This document shows, piece by piece, positions 55,275 to 62,746 of a stretch of DNA of 64,000 bases. Position numbers and translations under genes: made by a program. The stretch is from assembly GCF_030687495.1 (NCBI RefSeq), contig NZ_CP117435.1:5894501-5958500 (forward strand), read 5' to 3'. The stretch is from Pseudomonas sp. FP453 (GTDB taxonomy: Bacteria; Pseudomonadota; Gammaproteobacteria; Pseudomonadales; Pseudomonadaceae). How positions within the stretch are numbered: the stretch's first letter is position 1; every line of letters starts with the position of its first letter. The notes below the pieces were generated by a model. The model had not been told where the DNA came from, did not search any database, and saw only the letters and a program-made list of their open reading frames with translations.

Positions 55275-56999
55275 ATGCCTGCTGATAAACGCTTGGAATT
55301 GCAGCTGTTGTTGCCGCCCCTGATCGACGCGGGGCTGGTGACTGCCGATATGGCAAAGCGCCTGTCTGCGCTTGCGACCAGCAACACCCTGCATCCCCTG
55401 GAAAGCATCGCCGCCCTGGGCCCCTCGCTGGAGCGCTTGACCCAGTGGCTGGCCGGACATGCCAGGCAAGCGTATTGGCGCATCGACCCGCTGAAGATCG
55501 ACGCGGCCACCGTCGTACCCTTGATGTCCCACGCCTTCGCCCAACGCCACGCCATTCTTGCCGTGGCGGTGGATGCGCACAGCGTCACCATCGCCAGTGC
55601 CCAGCCATTCGTCACCGGTTGGGAAGCGGGGTTGGCCCAGGTCCTCAAGCGCTCGATCAAGCGCGTGGTGGCCAATCCCCAGGACATCCAGCGCTGCATC
55701 GGTGAGTTTTATCGGCTGGCGCAGTCCGTCAGCGGCGCCGATCAAAAGATGGCTGCACCGGGCCCTTTCGAACTGCTCAACCTCGGCGCCAGCGACCAGG
55801 AGCCCGACGCCAACGACGCCCATATCGTCAATATCGTCGACTGGCTGTTGCAGTACGCCTTTGCCCAGCGCGCCAGCGATATCCATATAGAACCGGGCGG
55901 TGAACTGGGCCGCGTGCGCTTGCGCATCGATGGGCTGCTGCACGACGTGTACCAATTTCCGCAGCAGGTGACGATGGCGGTCGTCAGTCGCCTGAAAAGC
56001 CTGGGCCGGATGAACGTGGCGGAAAAACGCAAACCCCAGGACGGTCGGGTCAAGACCAAGGGCCCAACCGGCACCGAGGTTGAACTGCGCCTCTCGACCC
56101 TGCCCACCGCGTTCGGCGAGAAACTGGTGATGCGCATCTTCGACCCCCAGGTGCTGCTCAAGGACTTCGACCAGTTGGGCTTATCCACCGAGGACCAACG
56201 GCGCTGGCACACCATGACGCACCAGGCCCACGGCATCATCCTGGTCACCGGCCCGACCGGTTCCGGCAAGACCAGCACGCTCTACACCACGCTCAAGCAA
56301 CTGGCGACCCGCGAGGTCAACCTGTGCACCGTGGAAGACCCTATCGAGATGGTCGAACCGGCGTTCAACCAGATGCAGGTGCAGCACAATATCGACCTGA
56401 CCTTCGCCAGCGGCATCCGCGCCCTGCTGCGCCAGGACCCGGACATCATCATGATCGGCGAGATCCGCGACCAGGAAACCGCAGAAATGGCGATCCAGGC
56501 AGCACTGACCGGGCACCTGGTGCTGGCCACCCTGCACACCAACGACGCACCCAGTGCAGTCGCCCGTTTGCAGGAGCTGGGAATTGCTCATTATTTGATC
56601 AGGGCTACCCTTATAGGAGTGATGGCGCAACGCTTGGTAAGGCTGTTGTGCCCCCACTGCAAACGCATGCGCGAAGGCGCCCATGAGGCCGTTGGCTGCG
56701 GGGAATGTCGAAACAGTGGTTACCGGGGACGTGCCGGCGTCTATGAAATCATGGTGCTGGACGAACACCTCAAGGCGTTGATCACCCCCGGCGCCGACGT
56801 GCAGGCCTTGCGCCAGAGCGCGATGGCCCAAGGCATGTGCAGCCTGCGCATGGCCGCCACGGAAAAAGGCCAGCGCCGGCCTGACAACAGTGGCCGAAGT
56901 GTTGCGGGTCACACCCGGGGATTCAGAAACAAATCCTTTGATTGTTGCGGCGTGAAACCGTTTTTATCGGTGACAACACCGTTACACTCCGCTCACTGA
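55275..56999 (+). CDS. GspE/PilB-type secretion ATPase with frameshifted C-terminus
   Basis: Hexameric traffic ATPase for a type II secretion or type IV pilus-like machine. It has an N-terminal GspE domain, RASDIHIEPG near 197, Walker A GPTGSGKTSTLYTTL near 327, Walker B and Asp boxes in QDPDIIMIGEIRDQETAEMA near 385, the His box LHTNDAPSAVARL, and the zinc tetracysteine CPHC...CGEC near 460-483. After MAATEK (about residue 530) the frame turns to non-family sequence. Removing one A from the A5 run at 56863-56867 restores ASAGLTTVAEVLRVTPGD and a stop at 56955 (559 residues). The TTG at 55272 is not needed; ATG 55275 has AGGA upstream. No other secretion genes are nearby. Confidence 0.85.
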   Translation: MPADKRLELQLLLPPLIDAGLVTADMAKRLSALATSNTLHPLESIAALGPSLERLTQWLAGHARQAYWRIDPLKIDAATVVPLMSHAFAQRHAILAVAVDAHSVTIASAQPFVTGWEAGLAQVLKRSIKRVVANPQDIQRCIGEFYRLAQSVSGADQKMAAPGPFELLNLGASDQEPDANDAHIVNIVDWLLQYAFAQRASDIHIEPGGELGRVRLRIDGLLHDVYQFPQQVTMAVVSRLKSLGRMNVAEKRKPQDGRVKTKGPTGTEVELRLSTLPTAFGEKLVMRIFDPQVLLKDFDQLGLSTEDQRRWHTMTHQAHGIILVTGPTGSGKTSTLYTTLKQLATREVNLCTVEDPIEMVEPAFNQMQVQHNIDLTFASGIRALLRQDPDIIMIGEIRDQETAEMAIQAALTGHLVLATLHTNDAPSAVARLQELGIAHYLIRATLIGVMAQRLVRLLCPHCKRMREGAHEAVGCGECRNSGYRGRAGVYEIMVLDEHLKALITPGADVQALRQSAMAQGMCSLRMAATEKGQRRPDNSGRSVAGHTRGFRNKSFDCCGVKPFLSVTTPLHSAH

Positions 57000-57021
57000 C
57001 AACATCGGATAGGGAATCGCT

Positions 57022-57942
57022 ATGCAGATCGGAACCGTACTGCTTATTTTCGTGGGCTTGGCCGTGGCCTTGCTCATCATGGGCTTCAAGGTGGTGCCCC
57101 AGGGCTACCAATGGACGGTCGAGCGTTTCGGCCGCTACACCAACACCCTCAAGCCCGGCCTGAACATCATCATCCCGGTCATGGACCGCATCGGTCGCAA
57201 GATCAACGTGATGGAAAGCGTGCTGGATATCCCGCCACAGGAAGTCATCACCGCCGACAACGCTACCGTGCAGATCGACGCCGTGTGCTTCTTCCAGGTG
57301 GTCAATACCGCCCAGGCCGCCTACGAGGTCAACAACCTCGAACACGCCATCCGCAACCTGCTGCAAACCAATATCCGTACCGTCCTCGGCTCCATGGAAC
57401 TGGATGCGATGCTCAGCCAGCGTGACGGCATCAACGAGAAACTGCTGCGTACCGTCGATGAAGCCACCGCGCCATGGGGCATCAAGATCACCCGGATCGA
57501 AATCAAGGACATCAGCCCGCCAGCAGACCTGATGGCCGCCATGTCCGGCCAGATGAAAGCCGAGCGGATCAAGCGTGCACAGATTCTCGAAGCCGAAGGC
57601 CTGCGGGCGTCGGCGATCCTGACGGCCGAAGGCAAGAAGCAGGCGCAGATCCTGGAGGCCGAAGGCAGCCGCCAGGCAGCATTCCTCGAATCCGAAGCCC
57701 GTGAGCGTCAGGCCGAAGCCGAAGCGCGCGCGACACAAGTAGTGTCGGAGGCAATTGCTTCGGGCAACGTGCAGGCGGTCAACTATTTCGTCGCGCAAAA
57801 ATACATCGACGCCCTCGGCAAGCTGGCCTCGGCCAACAACAGCAAGGTGATCCTGATGCCGCTGGAAGCCAGCCAGGTGATCGGCGCGGTCGGCGGTATC
57901 GGCGAGATCGTCAAGGCGACCTTCGACAGCAAGAAAGGCTGA
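57022..57942 (+). CDS. qmcA: SPFH/Band 7 membrane protease-associated protein QmcA
   Basis: A 306-residue stomatin-like protein: one N-terminal helix (about 2-22), then the SPFH domain ([20 protein letters not shown] near 26-45, [20 protein letters not shown]), then a long Ala/Glu-rich coiled coil (about 175-240, [20 protein letters not shown]). Such proteins form ring assemblies in membrane microdomains and modulate FtsH-type proteases. It is paired with nfeD 10 bp downstream, the standard SPFH-NfeD operon. Confidence 0.93.
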   Translation: MQIGTVLLIFVGLAVALLIMGFKVVPQGYQWTVERFGRYTNTLKPGLNIIIPVMDRIGRKINVMESVLDIPPQEVITADNATVQIDAVCFFQVVNTAQAAYEVNNLEHAIRNLLQTNIRTVLGSMELDAMLSQRDGINEKLLRTVDEATAPWGIKITRIEIKDISPPADLMAAMSGQMKAERIKRAQILEAEGLRASAILTAEGKKQAQILEAEGSRQAAFLESEARERQAEAEARATQVVSEAIASGNVQAVNYFVAQKYIDALGKLASANNSKVILMPLEASQVIGAVGGIGEIVKATFDSKKG

Positions 57943-57952
57943 GGCGACCACC

Positions 57953-58399
57953 ATGTGGGATTTCCTGCAGCATCTGTCGTTTTGGGATTGGCTGGCACTG
58001 GGCACGGTGCTGCTGATTCTTGAGGTCTTTGGTGCCGGCGGTTACCTGTTGTGGATGGGTATCGCAGCGGCGGCCGTGGGTGTGATCAAGTTCCTGGTGC
58101 CGTCCCTGGGGCTGGAATGGCAACTGCTGCTGTTCGCGGTGCTGTCGTTACTGACGGCAGTGGGCTGGTGGAAGCGCCTGCGCAGCAGCGCCAGGCCCAG
58201 CGACCAGCCCGGGCTGAATGAACGGGGTTCGGAGCTTGTCGGACGTGTCTTTGTGGTGCATCAGCCGATTATCGATGGCCGGGGCAAGGTCAAGGTCGGC
58301 GATGGCGTATGGATGGTGACCGGTCCTGACAGCCCTGCAGGCGCTCAAGTCCGGGTGGTTGGCCAGGACGGGGTGATTTTAAAGGTTGAAACTGTTTAG
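57953..58399 (+). CDS. NfeD family membrane protein
   Basis: A 148-residue short-type NfeD protein: two or three hydrophobic helices (about 14-36, 38-52, 56-72) followed by a C-terminal OB-fold domain (about 85-148, GRVFVVHQPIIDGRGKVKVG then VRVVGQDGVILKVE). NfeD proteins partner with SPFH proteins in the membrane. It follows qmcA by 10 bp and is surely co-transcribed. Confidence 0.9.
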   Translation: MWDFLQHLSFWDWLALGTVLLILEVFGAGGYLLWMGIAAAAVGVIKFLVPSLGLEWQLLLFAVLSLLTAVGWWKRLRSSARPSDQPGLNERGSELVGRVFVVHQPIIDGRGKVKVGDGVWMVTGPDSPAGAQVRVVGQDGVILKVETV

Positions 58400-58467
58400 T
58401 CACTGATGGAACTCGGGAGGCCTGACTACAATCATAAAGTACAGATAACCACCCGGAGTCACCCATC

Positions 58468-58782
58468 ATGCGTCTCAAATATGCTGTCGCAACCCTCGCT
58501 GTGCTTTCCCTCCCTGTCGGTTCAGCCATGGCCGACAGTTTCTGGCGCAATGTCATCTCGTCGGGCGCCACTACTGGCTCGACGTACCTGACCTTCAAGG
58601 ACCACAAGCTGGTGGTCGCTGCGCAAGATGACGCGGGCAGCTTTGTTGCCAGCGACGGCGGCATCCGCGGCCCGTACCTGGAAGCCGCGATGCAGAAAGT
58701 CCGCGCCGACAACCCTGGCCTGCAGGCCACGGACATGGAGCTGGCCAACGCCATCCTCGCGAAAAATGCCGTCACCGAGTAA
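58468..58782 (+). CDS. DUF2388 domain-containing secreted protein
   Basis: A 104-residue protein with a signal peptide (MRLKYAVATLAVLSLPVGSAMA), followed by SFWRNVISSGATTGSTYLTF and DDAGSFVASDGGIRGPYLEA, matching DUF2388, a Pseudomonas family of unknown function. The leader cccggagtcacccatc carries a GGAG Shine-Dalgarno. It is monocistronic with its own terminator. Confidence 0.85.
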   Translation: MRLKYAVATLAVLSLPVGSAMADSFWRNVISSGATTGSTYLTFKDHKLVVAAQDDAGSFVASDGGIRGPYLEAAMQKVRADNPGLQATDMELANAILAKNAVTE

Positions 58783-58794
58783 TACTCGGCCCAT

Positions 58795-58823
58795 AAAAAA
58801 TGCCGCTTTTAAGCGGCATTCTT
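58795..58823 (+). terminator. Rho-independent terminator of the DUF2388 gene
   Basis: Stem aatgccgctt (58799-58808) with aagcggcatt (58811-58820), preceded by an A-run. It starts 13 bp after the stop codon. The downstream T-run is short (cttatatt). Confidence 0.8.
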
Positions 58824-58965
58824 ATATTCGTTCTTACAGCCATCAGTGCTGATAACTACACATACATTCTGCTTTTCACCAACTGATCGAGATAGGTCCT
58901 GTCGTGACAGGCAGGGGCCAGATCACAAGCTATGGATTCCTTTTATACAAAGCGAATCACTGCCC

Positions 58966-59631
58966 ATGCAAAAGCTTGTCTACGCAATACTTCTCGCGAC
59001 ATTCACAACCTCTCACGCGCAAGCAGAAAGCTGGTACGGGTCGGCAAAACTCAACAGCGCCCGCCAAAACCTCTCGAGTGCGTTACTGACCAGCCCCCGC
59101 GTCACCGAGCGAGTGCAAGCCCCCGATAGCACCAAGTCACTCGTCGCCTCGTTTGCAATGGGTTATGCCTTTACCGATGGCTGGCGTATGGAAGGGGAAT
59201 ACACGATGCCAAACAGCTCCGCGTTCAAATCCTACTGGGCGCCCTTCAATGCCAACGTCAACAACCTGCAGGTCAACAGCCAGCGCTTGATGCTCAATGG
59301 CTACAAAGACATTCCGATCAACCATTGGCTGTCGTTTTACGGCATGGCTGGGATGGGGGTTGCACGGATTGAAGCCAAGGGCTACCAAACCATTGATACC
59401 CGCCGTTTCGCCAATAACCGCCAGCATAATTTCGCCTACAGTGTGGGCATGGGCCTGGAGGCCAAGGCCAACGAACAACTCACCCTGGGCGCCGGATACC
59501 GATACGTCGCCATGGGCGATGTAGAAACCGGCTACAACACCTTCGCCAATCGAATAAATGCCCGGGATGAACAGCTCAAAGGCAAACTCAAGGAGCAGAA
59601 TGTGTTTCTGGAGGCACGCTTGTCCTTCTGA
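58966..59631 (+). CDS. Outer-membrane beta-barrel protein (Opa/OmpW-like)
   Basis: A 221-residue protein with a signal peptide (MQKLVYAILLATFTTSHAQA) and alternating hydrophobic strands typical of an eight-stranded barrel: LVASFAMGYAFTDGWRMEGE, LSFYGMAGMGVARIEAKGY, FAYSVGMGLEAKANEQLTLG, YRYVAMGDVETGY. It ends with phenylalanine (VFLEARLSF), the barrel-assembly signal. ATG 58966 starts the signal peptide. I cannot name the subfamily; a surface adhesin-like or small-solute role is possible. Codon use is less GC-biased than its neighbours at the 5' end. Confidence 0.8.
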   Translation: MQKLVYAILLATFTTSHAQAESWYGSAKLNSARQNLSSALLTSPRVTERVQAPDSTKSLVASFAMGYAFTDGWRMEGEYTMPNSSAFKSYWAPFNANVNNLQVNSQRLMLNGYKDIPINHWLSFYGMAGMGVARIEAKGYQTIDTRRFANNRQHNFAYSVGMGLEAKANEQLTLGAGYRYVAMGDVETGYNTFANRINARDEQLKGKLKEQNVFLEARLSF

Positions 59632-59643
59632 CTTGCCAAAGGG

Positions 59644-59669
59644 AATGCCGCTCATCAAGCGGCATTTCC
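59644..59669 (+). terminator. Rho-independent terminator of the outer-membrane protein gene
   Basis: Stem aatgccgct (59644-59652) with agcggcatt (59658-59666), loop catca, followed by a short T-run. Its stem is almost identical to that at 58799-58820, suggesting duplication or convergence. Confidence 0.8.
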
Positions 59670-59787
59670 ATCGTCACCATGACGATTCATTCACGGGCGA
59701 CAGGCTATATTCAGTCGAGCCGTGCAACCATGCCGGTTCTGATAAGCCTTTTCTCATCGCCAATCTGAAACGGATGCCTTCGTCGTC

Positions 59788-60930
59788 ATGAGCCAACAGC
59801 CCTTCCTGCCGTTTTCCAAACCCACCATCGACGAAGCCACTATCTCGGCAGTCGGCGATGTACTGCGCTCGGGCTGGATCACCAGCGGGCCGAAAGTGCA
59901 GGCATTCGAAGCCCAGCTGTCGGAATATTTCGGCGGCCGGCCGGTGCGCACCTTCAACTCGGGCACCTGCACCATGGAGATCGCCCTGCGCATCGCCGGG
60001 ATCGGCCCGGGCGATGAAGTCATCACCACGCCAATCTCCTGGGTCGCCACGGCCAATGTGATCCTGGAAGTGGGTGCTACGCCGGTGTTTGCCGATATCG
60101 ACCCAGTCACCCGCAATATCGACCTGGCTCAGGTCGAAGCGGCAATCACGCCGCGCACCAAGGCAATCATCCCGGTTTACCTGGCTGGCCTGCCGCTGGA
60201 TATGCCAATGCTTTACGCGCTGGCCAACAAGTACAACCTGCGCATCGTCGAAGACGCCGCCCAGGCCCTGGGCTCCAGCTGGGATGGCGAACGCATCGGT
60301 GCCACCGGGGATTTCGTGTCGTTCAGCTTCCAGGCGAACAAGAACATCACCTCTTCCGAGGGCGGCTGCCTGGTATTGAACAATGCCGAAGAAGCGCGCC
60401 TGGCCGAGAAGTATCGCCTGCAAGGCGTGACCCGCACCGGCTTCGACGGCCTGGATGTGGATGTGTTGGGCGGCAAGTTCAACATGACCGATATCGCGGC
60501 GGCGATCGGCCTGGGGCAGTTCGCCCATATCGAGAAGATCACCGCCCATCGCCAGAACCTGGCGCGGCATTACTTCGATTGCTTCGGCAGCGACTTCGAA
60601 GAACAGTACGGCGCACAACTGCCGCCGGCGGATTTCGAAAACAGCAACTGGCACCTGTTCCAACTGGTGCTGCCGGAGCGTCAGGACGGCCTGCCGGCCC
60701 GCGCCACCTTCATGGAACAGATGCAAGCCCACGGCGTCGGCATTGGCTATCACTACCCGCCGATCCACCTGCTCAGCCTTTATCGGGCACAGGGGTTCAA
60801 GGAAGGCATGTTCCCGGTGGCGGAAAAGGTTGGGCGTTTGATCGTGTCGTTGCCGATGTTCACGGCGATGACCGAGGCGGATGTGGAGCGGTCGGTGGCG
60901 GCAGTCAAAGCCGTACTGAAAGCGAACTGA
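59788..60930 (+). CDS. DegT/DnrJ/EryC1/StrS sugar aminotransferase (ArnB-like)
   Basis: A 380-residue PLP aminotransferase acting on nucleotide-keto-sugars. It begins FLPFSKPTIDEATISAVGDV with LRSGWITSGPKVQAFE, as in ArnB. It has TTPISWVATANVI near 72, the Asp of IVEDAAQALGSSWDGE near 154 and the PLP lysine in FSFQANKNITSSEGG near 185. ArnB makes UDP-4-amino-arabinose for lipid A and polymyxin resistance, but no other arn gene is next to it. It could equally serve an O-antigen sugar. Confidence 0.85.
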   Translation: MSQQPFLPFSKPTIDEATISAVGDVLRSGWITSGPKVQAFEAQLSEYFGGRPVRTFNSGTCTMEIALRIAGIGPGDEVITTPISWVATANVILEVGATPVFADIDPVTRNIDLAQVEAAITPRTKAIIPVYLAGLPLDMPMLYALANKYNLRIVEDAAQALGSSWDGERIGATGDFVSFSFQANKNITSSEGGCLVLNNAEEARLAEKYRLQGVTRTGFDGLDVDVLGGKFNMTDIAAAIGLGQFAHIEKITAHRQNLARHYFDCFGSDFEEQYGAQLPPADFENSNWHLFQLVLPERQDGLPARATFMEQMQAHGVGIGYHYPPIHLLSLYRAQGFKEGMFPVAEKVGRLIVSLPMFTAMTEADVERSVAAVKAVLKAN

Positions 60931-60954
60931 AAACTCTGGCTCACCCCAATCAAA

Positions 60955-61041
60955 TGTGGGAGCTGGCTTGCCTGCGATAGCATCACTGCGGTGTAACTAA
61001 TACACCGAGGTATCTGCATCGCAGGCAATCCAGCTCCCACA
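60955..61041. repeat. REP pair (inverted, GAGCTGG core, spacer type B)
   Basis: Facing REP arms around gatagcatcactgcggtgta ... acaccgaggtatctgcatc. The right arm has caatcc for caagcc. It lies between the convergent aminotransferase gene and gcvH. Confidence 0.9.
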
Positions 61042-61070
61042 GGGGTTACTGCTGTTTCTACTGCCAGCGT

Positions 61071-61454
61071 TTACTCGCCGATGGCAGCCTTGTAGCCAGC
61101 AGCATCCAGCAGTTTTTCCAGGTCAGCCGGGTTGCTTGGCTTGAGCTTGAAGATCCAGGCGCCATACGGATCGGAGTTCAGCAGCTCAGGCTCGCCGCTC
61201 AGGGCCTCGTTCACCGCAATCACTTCGCCAGCCACTGGCGAGTAGATATCCGAAGCGGCCTTCACCGACTCAACCACACCCGCCTGATCCGCTGCGGCAA
61301 ACACGTTGCCCACTTCGGTCAGCTCGACAAACACCACATCCCCCAACGCTTCCTGGGCATGGTCGGAGATACCCACGGTCACGGTGCCGTCAGCTTCCAG
61401 ACGGGCCCATTCGTGACTTTCGGCAAAACGCAGGTCGGCAGGGATATCGCTCAT
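61071..61454 (-). CDS. gcvH: Glycine cleavage system H protein
   Basis: The 127-residue lipoyl carrier of the glycine cleavage complex, shuttling the aminomethyl group between P, T and L proteins. The lipoylated lysine is K65 in [20 protein letters not shown]. It begins [23 protein letters not shown] at 61452-61454 was preferred over one five codons upstream. It lies 53 bp downstream of gcvT; gcvP is not in the window. Confidence 0.96.
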   Translation of the reverse strand: MSDIPADLRFAESHEWARLEADGTVTVGISDHAQEALGDVVFVELTEVGNVFAAADQAGVVESVKAASDIYSPVAGEVIAVNEALSGEPELLNSDPYGAWIFKLKPSNPADLEKLLDAAGYKAAIGE

Positions 61455-61507
61455 AGTCTGTGTCCTCAAGAAGTAATGTCAGCGGCCATTGGCCTGCCGG
61501 AAATAGG

Positions 61508-62590
61508 TTAGATCAAGGTTTTGCCATGGCGCACGAAGGTCGGCTTGACCACTCGAACCGGATACCACTTGCCGCGGATTTCCACTTCAGCCCGATCGGC
61601 CGTCGCCGTCGGTACACGCGCCAGGGCAATGGATTTGCTCAACGTAGGAGAGAAACTACCACTGGTGATCTCTCCTTCGCCAACATTGGCGATACGAACC
61701 ACCTGGTGAGCGCGTAAAACCCCGCGTTCTTCCAGCACCAACCCGACCAATTTGAACTGCACGCCGGCCGCCAATTCAGCCTCCAGCGCGGCGCGGCCGA
61801 TGAAGTTGCGCCCGGCAGGCTCCCAGGCAATGCTCCAGGCCATGTTGGCGGCGAGCGGGGAAACGTCCTGGTGGATGTCCTGGCCGTACAGGTTCATGCC
61901 GGCTTCAAGACGCAGGGTATCGCGGGCACCGAGGCCGATAGGAGAAATGCCGGCGCCCACCAGGTCGTTGAAAAAACCCGGGGCCTGATCGGCAGGCAAC
62001 ACAATCTCCAGGCCGTCTTCGCCGGTATAACCGGTGCGGGCGATAAACCAATCGCCATCGGCCAGGCCTTCGAACGGCTTGAGCTGGTGAATCAGGGCGC
62101 CGCGGGACTGGGTGACCAGCTCGGCGATCTTCTGCCGGGCATGAGGGCCCTGAATGGCGAGCATGGCCAACTCGGACCGCTCATTGAGCTGCACGTGGAA
62201 GCCGCCCAATTGCGCCTGCATCCAAGCCATGTCCTGGTCGCGGGTAGCGGCGTTGACCACCAGCCGGTAACCGGCGTCGGTACGGTAGACGATCATGTCG
62301 TCCACCACGCCGCCCTTGTCGTTGAGCATGGCGCTGTACAACGCACGGCCGCAGCCATGCAGACGCTCGACATCATTGGCCAGCAGGTGCTGGAGCCAAT
62401 CCTTGGCCTGGGGGCCGCTGACATCGATCACGGTCATATGAGATACATCGAACACCCCGCAGTCGCGTCGCACCTGATGGTGTTCTTCAACTTGCGAGCC
62501 GTAATGCAGAGGCATATCCCAACCGCCAAAATCGACCATTTTCGCGCCGAGGGCGAGATGCAGGTCATACAGAGGCGTACGCTGTCCCAT
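61508..62590 (-). CDS. gcvT: Glycine cleavage system aminomethyltransferase (T protein)
   Basis: The 360-residue tetrahydrofolate-dependent enzyme that releases ammonia and forms methylene-THF from the H-protein-bound intermediate. It shows FGGWDMPLHYGSQVEEHHQV near 18-37, DVSHMTVIDVSGPQAKDWLQ, RTGYTGEDGLEIVLP near 188 and the C-terminal barrel domain (about 280-360). GGAGA lies 6 bases upstream of the ATG. I looked for a tandem glycine riboswitch in the 156-bp leader and did not see the conserved core. It is followed by gcvH. Confidence 0.96.
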   Translation of the reverse strand: MGQRTPLYDLHLALGAKMVDFGGWDMPLHYGSQVEEHHQVRRDCGVFDVSHMTVIDVSGPQAKDWLQHLLANDVERLHGCGRALYSAMLNDKGGVVDDMIVYRTDAGYRLVVNAATRDQDMAWMQAQLGGFHVQLNERSELAMLAIQGPHARQKIAELVTQSRGALIHQLKPFEGLADGDWFIARTGYTGEDGLEIVLPADQAPGFFNDLVGAGISPIGLGARDTLRLEAGMNLYGQDIHQDVSPLAANMAWSIAWEPAGRNFIGRAALEAELAAGVQFKLVGLVLEERGVLRAHQVVRIANVGEGEITSGSFSPTLSKSIALARVPTATADRAEVEIRGKWYPVRVVKPTFVRHGKTLI

Positions 62591-62746
62591 GGGTTTCTCC
62601 TTCCGGGCTTGGCGAAGGTGCGCAGCGTTGCCATATGCGCTGGATGCCTTGAGTTACAAGGCCTGTAGCCACATACCGCAACCCGACCAGAAAGACGGAG
62701 CGCACCGAATGCCGCGCATTGTAGCCGCAAGCCGTGGGCCTGGCAC

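Noticed and set aside
60780..61040. Short proteins beginning MGAGLPAM or similar at several sites
   Set aside because: These are translations of REP arms and their flanks, with no conserved coding content.
62591..62746. Glycine riboswitch upstream of gcvT
   Set aside because: I searched the minus-strand leader for the conserved tandem aptamer cores and found none; the leader is also short.
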